In this document: positions 24,566-34,770 of the stretch, piece after piece
Layout: each line of letters opens with the position of its first letter
How positions within the stretch are numbered: the stretch's first letter is position 1
Source: Actinomycetaceae bacterium
GTDB lineage: Bacteria; Actinomycetota; Actinomycetes; Actinomycetales; Actinomycetaceae
Assembly: GCA_030524055.1 (NCBI GenBank)
Contig: JAUNHH010000007.1
Span: 62,001 to 126,000, forward strand
Length of the DNA: 64,000 nt
Reading direction: 5' to 3'
The notes under the pieces: generated by a model
The model's input: the letters and a program-made list of their open reading frames with translations, nothing else
Told to the model about the DNA's origin: nothing
The model's database searches: none
Made by a program: the position numbers and the translations under genes

Positions 24566-25950
24566 GCAGTACCTCCTCTAGGAATTGTGTCATCAAGTTT
24601 GGCGGAGTAGGTGATGGCGGTGGCCGGACGACGGGCCGCATCAGAAACCCGCATGAGTAGGGCAATTGTCAGCCAGGATGACATTAGCGACGACCCACCT
24701 GCTGCCAGGAAGGGCGCGGTCAGACCAGTCAGTGGAATCAGACCAGTCACGCCCCCCAACACCACGAAAAGCTGCAAAGCCAGAGAAAAACTGAGGCCCG
24801 CAGCAAGGAGCTTCCCAAAGCCATCACGCACACCAATTGAGGCGCGTAAACCTCGCTCAATAAGAACCAGATAGAGACACATAATGGCGGCCATCCCTGT
24901 TAAACCAAGTTCTTCGGCGAGGGACGACAGAATAAAGTCAGAATTCGATAGGGGAACTAAATGGGGATAACCGCGGCCCCAACCTGCCCCCATAAGGCCA
25001 CCAGATGCCTGCCCAAAAAGAGATTGGACCAGCTGATAGGAGCCACCTGGTTGGTTATAGACTTCCGGATCTAAAGCATTAAGCCACACATCAAAACGTG
25101 CCCGCACGTGCGAGAAGGTCGCTACCGCAATAGAGACTGCAGGCGCAAAAAGAAGGAATCCAATAATCAACCAGGAGACCCGGTTAGTAGCCACATAGAG
25201 GCTGGCCACAAAAAGCCCAAAGAATAATAGTGAGGTTCCCAAGTCGCGTTGGAGGACCAGGATGAGGATACCCACCATCCACACCAACATAATTGGGCCG
25301 AGATCGCGTGCACGCGGCAGACGCAACCCCAGAATCTTTGGGCCACCAATGGCGAGATTATCCCGATTTGCCACCAGATAGCCAGCAAAGAAGATAGCCA
25401 GAGTAATTTTGACCAGTTCGCCCGGCTGGAAAGAGAAAGGCCCGAGTTTAATCCACACCCGCGCCCCCATTGTTTCGTGGCCAATCAGAGGCAACATAGG
25501 AAGCAGCAAAAGGATGACGGAAATAGCGCCAAAAGTGTAGGTGTAACGCCGCAGATGGCGGTGGTCTCGCAAAGTAATAAGGATAATCGCCGCTAAAATA
25601 ATCGCCATTCCGGCGTAAATCAATTGGCGGTTTCCCACGACATCGCCGCCGGTGTCCTCTAAAGACTGGTCGATGCGCCAGATCATTGCGAGGCCCAGGC
25701 CCGTGAGTGCCACAGCAACAGGCAAAATCACAGGATCCGCGTAGGGCGCTAAAAAGTGGACCCCGACCTCGGCAATAATGGCAATCCCTAAAAGGACGAG
25801 AATGTGTTGGCCGAGATTTGTCGGTAACTCCCCAGTGCGATTAAGACTGGTTAAGACATAACCGCCAATTCCCACCGCTAAAGCAATGAGCATGAGGACG
25901 ATTTCCAGCATACGCTGGGGTCGGGCAGGAGCAATGGAGACTGTCGCCAT
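24562..25950 (-). CDS. rodA: SEDS peptidoglycan glycosyltransferase RodA/FtsW family
   Basis: 462 residues, a polytopic membrane protein with about 12 spans. Family marks: the GARVWIKLGPFSFQPGELVKI loop, LVLQRDLGTSLLFFGLF, and GAGWGRGYPHLVPLSNSDFILSSLAEELGLTG near residue 340, with the C-terminal FVVLGGVTGLIPLTGLTAPFLAAGGSS. SEDS proteins polymerise lipid II glycan chains. Overlaps pbpA by 4 bases and pstP by 1 base, so synthesis of the polymerase, the transpeptidase and the phosphatase is coupled. Confidence 0.94.
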   Translation of the reverse strand: MATVSIAPARPQRMLEIVLMLIALAVGIGGYVLTSLNRTGELPTNLGQHILVLLGIAIIAEVGVHFLAPYADPVILPVAVALTGLGLAMIWRIDQSLEDTGGDVVGNRQLIYAGMAIILAAIILITLRDHRHLRRYTYTFGAISVILLLLPMLPLIGHETMGARVWIKLGPFSFQPGELVKITLAIFFAGYLVANRDNLAIGGPKILGLRLPRARDLGPIMLVWMVGILILVLQRDLGTSLLFFGLFVASLYVATNRVSWLIIGFLLFAPAVSIAVATFSHVRARFDVWLNALDPEVYNQPGGSYQLVQSLFGQASGGLMGAGWGRGYPHLVPLSNSDFILSSLAEELGLTGMAAIMCLYLVLIERGLRASIGVRDGFGKLLAAGLSFSLALQLFVVLGGVTGLIPLTGLTAPFLAAGGSSLMSSWLTIALLMRVSDAARRPATAITYSAKLDDTIPRGGTA

Positions 25951-27404
25951 TAGCGCGCCTCCCCACTAGGCGAAATCCGCGCCCCAGCGCCTCCAGGTTG
26001 TGGCCGCAGTGGCGTTCCTGCCCCGGACTGGGCAGCGCCAGATTGGGGTTTTGTTGCCCCAGATTGTGCGCCTGACTGGGGTTTTGTCGCCCCGGACTGC
26101 GCGCCCGATTGTGGTGTCGGTGCCCCAGACTGAGGTTGACCACCAAAGGATCCTGATTGTGCCTGTTCAGCCGTGTTTTCTTCAGCTGAGTGCCTCAGCT
26201 CGGCAACGTATTTATCGATCTCCTCGCGGGAGGAGCGCACAACAGGCTCACGCAGACGTTGCTGGTCAACGGGATCTAACGCATCGAGAGCGACATTGGT
26301 GACCTCAATAGGGTGGGAGAGGGACCACGGCCCAATGGACTGTGGAATACCCTGGTGAACGACGACCCATCCATCTTGGCCGAGCACATAGTACTGGGTT
26401 TGACTCCACAACCATCCCACCCAGCCTGCGCCAGCAATAATCAGCAAAGCGAGTAAAGACAAGAGGGGGAGGAGACGGCGTCGTTTTGGTTCCTCATCGT
26501 CCGTCTCGTCATCGTCTTCATGTCCGAGGGCGGGAGTCCCCTTCTTTGACGAGGTCGCTAGCGCCGCAGCCTTCGCAGCTGCGCCTTCACCACCGCGTGA
26601 AGGGGCTGACCGGTCTACTGCAGCAGCGCCCACAACCTGGGCTGGGCCCATTTCGGCAGTGCCCGCCTCCACCACGTCGGCGACAACGCAGGTGACATTA
26701 TCGGGTCCGCCCGCAAGTAGAGCCAGGCGAATCAGCTCTTCAGCACATTCGCCTGGATCGGGGTGGGCCACGAGGATCTGGCCAATTGTTTCTGGTGAAA
26801 CCACGCCTGATAGGCCATCAGAGCACAGCAGCCACCGGTCGCCGATAACGGCTTCACGGATCGTTTCATCTGGGGAAACATCCGTCTGGGAGTCCCCGAG
26901 AACCTTCAAGACCACATTGCGTTGTGGGTGGTGTTCAGCCTCGTCAGGAGAGATCTGGCCAGTTTCTACGAGGTACTGGACGAAAGAGTGGTCAGTGGTG
27001 ACCTGGGTCAGGGTATCGCCACGCAAAATATAGGCGCGGGAATCGCCAATATGAACCATGGCGATTTTATTTCCTGACCGCATCACCGCAATACAGGTGG
27101 TCCCTAGGCCAGCAAGATCAGGGTCATGTGAGGAGCGTTCCGCGAGCTCCTCATGGGCATCCATGAGGGCAGTGCGTAGCAGCGATAGAAGAGATTCCGC
27201 CGGGTGGGTATCAGTGTCCAGCGGGACAAGATGAGCAATAGCAACGGATGAAGCAATATCGCCGCCAGCAGGGCCACCCATGCCGTCAGCGAGAACTAAG
27301 AGGTTACTTCCAGCATACCCGGAATCTTGATTATTGGAGCGCAAAAGCCCGACATCACTGCGGGCTGCTGCGCGGAACTCCACTGGTGAAGCTGCCATTG
27401 TCAC
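25950..27404 (-). CDS. pstP: PP2C-type protein phosphatase PstP with QSGA-repeat tail
   Basis: 484 residues. Cytoplasmic PP2C domain at 10-245 with the metal-binding motifs ARSDVGLLRSNNQD, VLADGMGGPAGGD, LCSDGLSGVV and GGPDNVTCVVADV. Acidic/basic linker (EDDDETDDEEPKRRR), one membrane span (about 315-335, LLPLLSLLALLIIAGAGWVG), then an extracytoplasmic part ending in tandem QSGA units (PQSGAPTPQSGAQSGATK and repeats). PstP removes phosphate from PknA, PknB and their targets. The QSGA tail is unusual and resembles that of the amino-acid-binding lipoprotein at 46097. Overlaps rodA by 1 base and fhaB by 4. Confidence 0.94.
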   Translation of the reverse strand: MTMAASPVEFRAAARSDVGLLRSNNQDSGYAGSNLLVLADGMGGPAGGDIASSVAIAHLVPLDTDTHPAESLLSLLRTALMDAHEELAERSSHDPDLAGLGTTCIAVMRSGNKIAMVHIGDSRAYILRGDTLTQVTTDHSFVQYLVETGQISPDEAEHHPQRNVVLKVLGDSQTDVSPDETIREAVIGDRWLLCSDGLSGVVSPETIGQILVAHPDPGECAEELIRLALLAGGPDNVTCVVADVVEAGTAEMGPAQVVGAAAVDRSAPSRGGEGAAAKAAALATSSKKGTPALGHEDDDETDDEEPKRRRLLPLLSLLALLIIAGAGWVGWLWSQTQYYVLGQDGWVVVHQGIPQSIGPWSLSHPIEVTNVALDALDPVDQQRLREPVVRSSREEIDKYVAELRHSAEENTAEQAQSGSFGGQPQSGAPTPQSGAQSGATKPQSGAQSGATKPQSGAAQSGAGTPLRPQPGGAGARISPSGEAR

Positions 27405-27892
27405 CTCACCAGTTCCAGGGTTGTTTGGCCGATGCGGACAATGTCCCCAATGGCGAGTTCGCGTGGGCCTGTCAGGCGTTCGTCATCAACGGTGGTGCCG
27501 TTACGGGACCCCAGGTCTTCAATCCACCAGCTGCCATGAGAATCAGGCATGAGTCTGGCGTGATGGCCCGACGCATACTCATCTTCAAGGACCAAGGTGC
27601 AGGCCGGGGAACGGCCTACCACGATGGGTGAAGTCCCCAATTGCATCATGGTGCCCACCAGGGGGCCGCCTGTAATCAGCAGATTATGTGCCCGCGAATC
27701 CGCGCCTACATCTTGGCCGGCTTTACGGGAATCGCGTAGGCGTTTGCCAGCTTCACGACGGCCTTTGCCTCGTGGAGTGACCACGGTGCCGAAAATATCG
27801 CGCCGCAAGGTGTAGACGGTCCAAATTACGAGGAGCCACAGTAGTGCGAGATATCCCAGGCGCAGGACTGTAAAGGTCAGGTCAGAGGTCAT
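27401..27892 (-). CDS. fhaB: FHA-domain protein FhaB (FipA)
   Basis: 163 residues from the ATG at 27892, which overlaps the fhaA stop as ATGA; the longer frame to 27925 lies inside fhaA. N-terminal membrane span (about 6-24, LRLGYLALLWLLVIWTVY), a basic linker, then an FHA phosphothreonine-binding domain: IVVGRSPACTLVLEDEYASGHHARL, then IEDLGSRNGTTVDDERL. In mycobacteria FhaB/FipA links PknA-phosphorylated FtsZ/FtsQ at the septum. Second gene of the seven-gene operon that runs to pknB. Confidence 0.92.
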   Translation of the reverse strand: MTSDLTFTVLRLGYLALLWLLVIWTVYTLRRDIFGTVVTPRGKGRREAGKRLRDSRKAGQDVGADSRAHNLLITGGPLVGTMMQLGTSPIVVGRSPACTLVLEDEYASGHHARLMPDSHGSWWIEDLGSRNGTTVDDERLTGPRELAIGDIVRIGQTTLELVR

Positions 27893-28596
27893 TGCACACC
27901 CCCTTCTGGGGCAGCGTGCGTCCAAAAAAGAATGCGAGTACGCCCAATGGTGAGTTGATTACCGTCTACAAGGGTAGCGGCATCAACGCGGTGGCCTTCA
28001 ACCCAGGTGCCATTTGTGGACCCGAGGTCGGTGGCGATGACTCCATTGGGGGTAATACGCAATTCCAGATGTTGGCGTGACACACCTGAGTCATCAACGA
28101 TGACATCAGCTTCAGTGCCACGACCAAGGACGGTCACTGGTTGAGTGAGAAGCCATTTATGGCCTTCAAGTTCAATAATGGGATGCTCCGGTGAGGGAGC
28201 AATATTTGTGGCGGGGGCAACGGCTCCACGCACACTAGAGGCTTCAACTTCGAGCCTGCCAGCAGGTGTGTAGTCATTAGCGACCAATTCCACAGTGACA
28301 GGGCCAAGAAGAATGTAGCCATTGTCTTCCGCATGAGCGGTACTTTCTTGGGCGAATTCCTCTGCAAGAACAGAGAAGTCCGCACCAAGACCAGCCATAT
28401 CTTGTGGCGAGAGGTGCACGACAAAGGCATTTGGCGCCACCGTGCGGTCCACGGTGACTTCCGAAATACCTGAGTCCATCGCTTTACGGATGCCGGAAGT
28501 AATATCCACCGGCTTAATACCCGAACGAAATACGCGCGAAAAGGCGCCATTGAGCCCGCGCTCGACCGCATTTTCGAATCGGTCGAAGATGCTCAT
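27889..28596 (-). CDS. fhaA: FHA-domain protein FhaA with DUF3662 domain
   Basis: 235 residues, shorter than mycobacterial FhaA (about 530) because the long disordered linker is missing. The N-terminal DUF3662 domain (residues 1-125: MSIFDRFENAVERGLNGAFSR, then GIKPVDITSGIRKAMDSG) is followed by a C-terminal FHA domain (TVLGRGTEADVIVDDSGVSRQHLEL, then TDLGSTNGTWVEGHRV). FhaA binds phosphorylated MviN/MurJ and so governs lipid II export. First gene of the operon; the promoter should be in the 101-bp gap to 28698. Confidence 0.93.
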   Translation of the reverse strand: MSIFDRFENAVERGLNGAFSRVFRSGIKPVDITSGIRKAMDSGISEVTVDRTVAPNAFVVHLSPQDMAGLGADFSVLAEEFAQESTAHAEDNGYILLGPVTVELVANDYTPAGRLEVEASSVRGAVAPATNIAPSPEHPIIELEGHKWLLTQPVTVLGRGTEADVIVDDSGVSRQHLELRITPNGVIATDLGSTNGTWVEGHRVDAATLVDGNQLTIGRTRILFWTHAAPEGGVQ

Positions 28597-28697
28597 GGGG
28601 TCTCCTCACTCGCCGTGGCCGGCATCTGCCCCTTGTTAAGGGCACACCGGATCGCAGACAGTCTAACCGTCAGGTGAAGATATATGCTTCTTCGGCC

Positions 28698-29525
28698 TTA
28701 GGCGCTGCGCATTTCTCGTGCTTTTTCACCTGCGGGAACGTCAATGGGAACGGTATTGCCCACAGGTGGTGTTGGACAGGTTCCATAGGGTGTGAGATGG
28801 GCTGGGAATATCTGCGAGCGCGTGAAATCAACATAAACCCCGCCCTCGTCACTGTCTTCGCTGTCAGAAGAAATAACGGGAGCGATTCGCCATCCAGGGG
28901 AAGACACGCCATTAGTGGGGTCGTGGAAAATCACTGCAGGTTCGCCGTGTGCGTCTGTAATGACGAGCTCAGCGTGCTGATCCCCGGGCAGGGTGACGTT
29001 GAGGGTGCCCAGACGCGTCAGACGAGAGGTGAGGCCCTCTTGGGCAGAGGGGACTGTGATTGTTGTTGGCTCGTCATCCCATACGGCTGTCGCTGGGCAG
29101 ATCCAACGCTCGTCGAAATCCCAGGTGGGGATGCCGTCGAACTCTTGGCGGGCCTGCGCATGAGGGTTCCGTACGCGCACAATCACTCCGGCGCCCCGGT
29201 GAGCAACCTCAGCGCGGCTGGCGTGCCACTGGAGGCTCTGGTCAGATTCTCCCTGAGGAAGGTCAATAGTGATTTCTGTGTCAGTGGGGACTTCGGTGCC
29301 GTCCTGAGTGACCTCATCGCCTTCCGCGAAGATGATGGCAACGCGGGCGCCCTCATTATCAGCGTGGAGGGTGCGCCACTGGCCAGGGAAGTCAGGCAGC
29401 GATGTGGGTTCTGCTTCGATGTGGGTCAGCGATGTTAGCGTGAGCCAGCCGTACTCGGTAGTCAAAGCGTCTTCACGCTCGGCGTGCCATGCTGCCCAAG
29501 CGTCGGCAGTACGGTCATTGACCAT
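28698..29525 (-). CDS. DUF1684 protein
   Basis: 275 residues, soluble, of the DUF1684 family (YGWLTLTSL near residue 25; YVDFTRSQIF, TCPTPPVGN and IDVPAGEK near the C-terminus are the family core, with Cys and Pro residues conserved). Activity of the family is unknown. The dispersed 11-mer lies inside the frame (28838-28848) where the protein reads SDEGGVYVDF. The stop is 101 bp from fhaA on the same strand; the gene has its own upstream gap of 48 bp to the ybjQ-like gene, which contains another exact 11-mer. Confidence 0.82.
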   Translation of the reverse strand: MVNDRTADAWAAWHAEREDALTTEYGWLTLTSLTHIEAEPTSLPDFPGQWRTLHADNEGARVAIIFAEGDEVTQDGTEVPTDTEITIDLPQGESDQSLQWHASRAEVAHRGAGVIVRVRNPHAQARQEFDGIPTWDFDERWICPATAVWDDEPTTITVPSAQEGLTSRLTRLGTLNVTLPGDQHAELVITDAHGEPAVIFHDPTNGVSSPGWRIAPVISSDSEDSDEGGVYVDFTRSQIFPAHLTPYGTCPTPPVGNTVPIDVPAGEKAREMRSA

Positions 29526-29573
29526 CAGGGCTCCTTTGTGTGCGGTGGAATAAACGAGGGCGGGGAGCGGGTT

Positions 29574-29891
29574 TTAGATGCGTACCGCGGTGCCATTGGC
29601 AACAGCGGCAAGCATTCCACCATTGGCGCCGAGGGTGAAGTAATCAACTTTGGCGCCAATAATCGCATTGGCACCGAGAGCCTGGGCGCGCGCCACCATT
29701 TCACCAATTGCAGTGGCATGAGCCTGCTGCATTTCATTTTCATAAGTGGATGAACGGCCACCAAAGACATTGGTCAGGCCCGCAGAGAAATCCTTAAACA
29801 TGTTGACGCCAGAAATGGTTTCGCCAGAGACAAAACCGAGATACTGCTGAACAGGGTGGCCTTCAATAGCGTTTGTGGTAACAACGAGCAT
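29574..29891 (-). CDS. YbjQ/UPF0145 family protein
   Basis: 105 residues, full length for the family. Motifs VVTTNAIEGHPVQQYLGFVSGETI at the N-terminus and EMVARAQALGANAIIGAKVDYF near residue 70 are diagnostic. Family members are small beta-alpha proteins that may bind heavy metals or assemble as pentamers; no activity is proven. No signal peptide. GGGAGATCCAG precedes the ATG. Upstream lies a 489-bp gap with palindromic elements. Confidence 0.88.
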   Translation of the reverse strand: MLVVTTNAIEGHPVQQYLGFVSGETISGVNMFKDFSAGLTNVFGGRSSTYENEMQQAHATAIGEMVARAQALGANAIIGAKVDYFTLGANGGMLAAVANGTAVRI

Positions 29892-29975
29892 CTGGATCTC
29901 CCTAGGGTTTATGGGGCCACGGCGGATTCAGGCTGGAAATAGTGACTGAAAGTGCAGGCCCCTGGATAGTGTTGA

Positions 29976-30022
29976 GTGAAGAATGTTGAATGTACAGGCA
30001 AGCCTAGTTCTGCATTCTTCAC
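29976..30022. other. 10-bp inverted repeat in the 29892-30380 gap
   Basis: GTGAAGAATG (29976-29985) pairs with CATTCTTCAC (30013-30022) around a 27-base loop. It stands about 85 bp upstream of the ybjQ-like start, so it could be an operator or leader structure. Function unknown. Confidence 0.5.
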
Positions 30023-30204
30023 AGCGCGCGCCGCCATCAGAAGTTTCCTCCTGTGTGGGCAGGTAATGCGCATAGCATGATTCTACTCTGCTTTACTCCA
30101 GTGTTGCCTGGGGGCGCTGGATAACACAGACCTCAGGCGTGGGCGGGGCATTCAGATGTGTCAAGTGTGGCCGCAGTGTGTCCAGACCTGTCTGGTCGGT
30201 CGGT

Positions 30205-30358
30205 ATTCCTGAGGTGCCGGACCTAAGCAGAACGTTAAGGACAAAACCATATAGTTAGGGACAAATACCCCCTGTTATATGTATAGGCATTTGTCCCTAA
30301 ATATATAGGTTGGCCCCTAAGCGTAGATGTTTGTCCTTAACGGTCTGAATGCCTCAGG
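30205..30358. repeat. Inverted half-arrays of TTAGGGACAAA units with 20-bp spacing
   Basis: TTAAGGACAAA at 30235 and TTAGGGACAAA at 30255 face TTTGTCCCTAA at 30290, TTGGCCCCTAA at 30310 and TTTGTCCTTAA at 30330. Steps are exactly 20 bp. CCTGAGG near 30209 and CCTCAGG near 30352 form an outer pair. The interior is unusually A+T-rich for this window. It sits between the ybjQ-like and acetyltransferase genes; the rest of the 489-bp gap (29892-30380) has no gene that I can support. Confidence 0.9.
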
Positions 30359-30380
30359 GGCTCGCCGTGTCAAGGCGTCA

Positions 30381-30947
30381 CTACAGATGGGAATATTCGC
30401 TGCTTAATAGCCCCATCTGAATCTGAGCCCACCATTGCCCTGCATGGAAAGCCGCTGCTCGGCGTTTACCTTCAGTGACAAAACCCAGATTTTCATAGGT
30501 ATGCATAGCTCGCGAGTTGTATTCCCAGACGCTGAGTTCCACTTTATTAAGCCCAAGTTCAGCAAATGCAAAGCGGAGTAAAACTCTGATGGCATCCGTA
30601 CCGTAGCCCTGATCCACATAGGGGCCACCAATAATGATGCCTAAAGTTCCAGAGCGCACGATAGGGTCAATCCCCCACAGAGTGATGTGCCCAAGAAGGG
30701 TATTCGTGTGCATCTCCTCAATAGAGAATCCAAAACTAGTGGCGTCTTTATTGGCGCTCCAGAGGCGAAACATCTCGATTGCTGAGGTGGCGGGCGCAGG
30801 GGCGATCCGAGGACCTTGCAATACCATCCACTCCGGGTCATTCCACCAGGAACTCAGATCAGGAAGATCCTCTTCCTTTAATGGACGCAGACGTATTTTG
30901 TTGCCGCATAAAATTGCAGCGGAATACTTTTGCAAGTCGGAACTCAT
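30381..30947 (-). CDS. GNAT N-acetyltransferase, RimJ/RimL type
   Basis: 188 residues from ATG 30947, which has GGAGTGCGC just upstream (the GTG two codons earlier is less likely). Acetyl-CoA fold visible: IRLRPLKEEDLPDLSSWW at the N-terminus, TLGIIIGGPYVDQGYGTDAIRVLL (the Q/RxxGxG/A-like acetyl-CoA loop), LNKVELSVWEYNSRAMHTYENLGFVTEGKRR. This variant of GNAT acetylates N-termini, polyamines or antibiotics; target unknown. It lies 23 bp after nrdF on the same strand and may be co-transcribed with it. Confidence 0.88.
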   Translation of the reverse strand: MSSDLQKYSAAILCGNKIRLRPLKEEDLPDLSSWWNDPEWMVLQGPRIAPAPATSAIEMFRLWSANKDATSFGFSIEEMHTNTLLGHITLWGIDPIVRSGTLGIIIGGPYVDQGYGTDAIRVLLRFAFAELGLNKVELSVWEYNSRAMHTYENLGFVTEGKRRAAAFHAGQWWAQIQMGLLSSEYSHL

Positions 30948-30970
30948 GCGCACTCCACTCTATTTGCCTG

Positions 30971-31978
<1,008 letters not shown>

Positions 31979-32048
31979 TCAGCTTTAGCGTAACGGGGAT
32001 GGCGCCGCCCTCAGCGTTTTGTGCGGGTGGGTCGAATGTGAGGAAGTC

Positions 32049-32600
32049 CTAGTCCTGAGAATCGTAGAAAGGTACCGAGGTGAGCACATCAACGGCAACG
32101 GCTAATGCTGCCAAGGGGATTGCTTGACGCAGGTGTGCCCCACGTACCCCAGCGCGGCGACGACGCTCTCCACGATTGAAAATCCACCGTTCACCAGCAA
32201 CTGCCCCCACAGCCCCCAGTGCCAGAGCGCCTGCTGTTGAGGCAAGAATAGGCAAGTGGCGGGCAGGGTTGCGGAGGACTTCGCCAACAAGATCAGCAGC
32301 GCGAGGCCCTTCAGGAGCTTCGATTTCTTCGGTGTCTTCTTCTTGCTCGTAGATCCCTGGCTGCCACAGGTCAGCGGCGGAGGATTCGGAGGCGAGTGGG
32401 GCAAGAATCTGGGCGGACATGGCGCCGAGTAACCCCACCTTTAATACGGTGCGCGCAGGACGTGAATGAATAACATCGGGCATTGCGTACCAAGCGATGG
32501 TGCCAACGCCAGTAATAATCGCTGAACTAACAATTTCGGGGACCGTTGGCGACCACGCGGGGCCAGCGGCAGGGATGGGGGCGGGATTCACATCCGTCAT
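32049..32600 (-). CDS. Four-span membrane protein of unknown function
   Basis: 183 residues. Hydrophobic segments at about 20-38, 54-70, 113-133 and 158-176, with an acidic loop in between (YEQEEDTEEIEAPEGP). A basic RGERRRRAGVR patch lies before the last span. I recognise no domain. The gap of 118 bp to nrdF suggests separate transcription. The codon pattern matches its neighbours. The upstream region has a one-mismatch 11-mer at 32615. Confidence 0.65.
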   Translation of the reverse strand: MTDVNPAPIPAAGPAWSPTVPEIVSSAIITGVGTIAWYAMPDVIHSRPARTVLKVGLLGAMSAQILAPLASESSAADLWQPGIYEQEEDTEEIEAPEGPRAADLVGEVLRNPARHLPILASTAGALALGAVGAVAGERWIFNRGERRRRAGVRGAHLRQAIPLAALAVAVDVLTSVPFYDSQD

Positions 32601-32751
32601 GGTCTCTCCTACGTCCGAGGGCGGGCACCCCTCAGCCTAGGCGTTTATCGTCGTTTACGCCCAATGTCAGCGCCGAAATGGGCAAAAAGGATGCGGATGC
32701 CCTGTGGTCAGGTCCATTGCTCTCGTTATGCAGTGACATTAGTCTTGAGAT

Positions 32752-33363
32752 ATGGATAATCAGGCGAAGGCGCGTAGGGACTATGGGCAGAAATCATTGC
32801 GAACGCTCACAATTCTGCTTTTCATAGTGGTGATTCTGCCATTTGTAGCGATTCTGCTTTTGATGCTCACTTCCTATGCTATTGCTGATATTCAGTCGGG
32901 CCTGCTGATGTACCCGATCCTTGCAGTGGTTGGAATACTGATTATGAGTGCGCTCATTATTGCTATTCGAGGGCATCGGCGCTACGGCTTTCGGCGCGGA
33001 AAAGCCATTATTTTCTTTCTTGTGCTGATGATTATTCTCTGCGTATTTCCGCCCCTAGTGCCATTCCTTATTTCACTTGGCCTGGTGCCATCTGCACTGC
33101 AAATACTTGTGACTCTTGGCCTAGGATTTTTCGCCTTCCTTTTCTTATGCCTTGCCCTTGTGCTGTCTATTTCTGCGCTGATCTATGCAGAATACCGGTC
33201 CGGGCAGGCGCCAATGCCGGTGAGAAGGAAGAAGACTTCGCCCGCGCTCAGTGATGAATCCAAGTCACGTACAGACGGTGAAACAGCAGGTAAAACTGAG
33301 CCGACGAGGCACACAGAAGGGGCCGCGCGGCGCAAAAAAGAAAGCGCAGCCCGCCCTCGTTAA
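32752..33363 (+). CDS. Four-span membrane protein with basic C-terminal tail
   Basis: 203 residues. Spans at about 18-42, 47-68, 83-108 and 117-146; residues 150-203 are Lys/Arg/Glu-rich and probably cytoplasmic and disordered (RRKKTSPALSDESKS). No recognised family. It is convergent with the peptidase gene and the two stops overlap by 4 bases inside a copy of the dispersed motif (GCCCGCCCTCGTTAAT), which supplies both TAA codons. Confidence 0.65.
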   Translation: MDNQAKARRDYGQKSLRTLTILLFIVVILPFVAILLLMLTSYAIADIQSGLLMYPILAVVGILIMSALIIAIRGHRRYGFRRGKAIIFFLVLMIILCVFPPLVPFLISLGLVPSALQILVTLGLGFFAFLFLCLALVLSISALIYAEYRSGQAPMPVRRKKTSPALSDESKSRTDGETAGKTEPTRHTEGAARRKKESAARPR

Positions 33364-34745
33364 TCGGAAAGAATGCCTAAAAGGCGATCGGCAACAGTGC
33401 TGCCACCCGCACGCAAACCATCATGCTGATATTCATTTGTCACCCAGAATTGTGCGCCAATAAGCGATGCCGTATCCAGCGATAATTCTCGTGGCACAAA
33501 CATATCGTCGTAGTAAATCGCAGCCGCCACAGGAACCTCATTCCGCGCCAAGACTTCCGGATTGTATACTGCCGGCCAATCGGTGCGTGCGGCCAAAATA
33601 TCGACCGCTCCTAAAAATGGCTGAAGCGCGGGGGAGGACTCAAAGAATGAGCGTGACATATGCTCGCCAGTAAGGTAATAAGGCTCAGACATATCCAATG
33701 GATGAGCATCGGGAATGAACCCAGGAATAGTGCGAGATAAACGATCTGCGGACCATTGTGTGGCCGTTCCAGAAAGGTCTGGCGTCGCCCCTGCATAAAT
33801 CGTTTCGTGGAGAACGGCATACATCGGTGCAATAGCAATAGCCTGAGTAATATCCTCAAGGAATTGGCTGGAAAGGCGCCGCGTTCCTCCGACACTTACC
33901 CACGGACCTTCCAGTAGATAATGGAGAAGATCCGTCCGTGTGGCAGCACCTAAGCCCATCCCAATAGAGCGGAAACGCGCAGGCGTCAGGCGCTCGCCAG
34001 TTGGGAGGAACTCTTCAGTATCGCCAAGGTGGGCCGCGACCTCGCGAATAACTTGCTCATCGCCGGGGTAGCGGCGGAAGTAGCTGTGGTTCCGTGCGGC
34101 TGTTGCTGCGTAGGTGCGCTGGTAAATTTCATCCACATGGACCAGACCCGCGAGACCGCCAGTGATAAGGCATTTCGAGAGTGACTGTGGGAATAAAGAA
34201 AGGTAGGTCAGCGTCAGGAAACCGCCATAGGACTGGCCAAGAGTGGACCATGGAGCGCCGCCAGTCAGCGCCTCACGTACCACTTCGGCATCGCGAATAA
34301 TCTGATCTTGACGGAAAAGCATGAGGTAGTCAGCTAGGCGCTGATGGTCAACCTGACCATCAGCAGTGGTGAATGTGCCGCCCTCAATGAGGCTGCGCGC
34401 ATCGAGGCGTCCCGATTGGCCAGTTCCGCGTTGGTCAAGGAGGACAACGCGGTGGTCCTGCAACATGCGGCCAATCCATCCGTCGCGAAAGTCCCCAGGA
34501 CGCGGACCGCCATAGCCGGGACCGCCCTGAAGGAAACAGAGATAGGGCAGATCCTCTCCGCCCTCGCGCACGATTTCCCGGGCAAAAACCTCGATTGTTG
34601 GGTTTCCTGCTGCCGGATCGCTGGGGCGTAGATGGTCCAGTGGCATATCGAAACGATGCTCAAAGACAGTGCAGGAATGCTGACGGTAGGAGGTTGTGCG
34701 CATAGGGAAAGAGTAATCAACGAGGACGGGGTGTGCTGTTCTCAA
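33360..34745 (-). CDS. Proline iminopeptidase-like S33 alpha/beta hydrolase
   Basis: 461 residues from a TTG at 34745, or 447 from the ATG at 34703; no good ribosome site decides between them, and the extension contains a variant of the dispersed motif, so the ATG is slightly favoured. Family S33: oxyanion loop QGGPGYGGPRPGDF, LLDQRGTGQSG, nucleophile GQSYGGF, and C-terminal NEYQHDGLRAGG with the base His. Such enzymes cleave N-terminal proline or related residues from peptides in the cytosol. Length matches the larger prolyl aminopeptidases. Divergent from the siderophore-interacting protein gene; an iron box lies between. Confidence 0.87.
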   Translation of the reverse strand: MRTAHPVLVDYSFPMRTTSYRQHSCTVFEHRFDMPLDHLRPSDPAAGNPTIEVFAREIVREGGEDLPYLCFLQGGPGYGGPRPGDFRDGWIGRMLQDHRVVLLDQRGTGQSGRLDARSLIEGGTFTTADGQVDHQRLADYLMLFRQDQIIRDAEVVREALTGGAPWSTLGQSYGGFLTLTYLSLFPQSLSKCLITGGLAGLVHVDEIYQRTYAATAARNHSYFRRYPGDEQVIREVAAHLGDTEEFLPTGERLTPARFRSIGMGLGAATRTDLLHYLLEGPWVSVGGTRRLSSQFLEDITQAIAIAPMYAVLHETIYAGATPDLSGTATQWSADRLSRTIPGFIPDAHPLDMSEPYYLTGEHMSRSFFESSPALQPFLGAVDILAARTDWPAVYNPEVLARNEVPVAAAIYYDDMFVPRELSLDTASLIGAQFWVTNEYQHDGLRAGGSTVADRLLGILSD

Positions 34746-34770
34746 TCCCCATTTTCAGCGACCAGGAATT

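Noticed and set aside
28674..29438. 254-codon plus-strand open frame opposite the DUF1684 gene
   Set aside because: Shadow of the DUF1684 codons; no ribosome site and no recognisable protein features.
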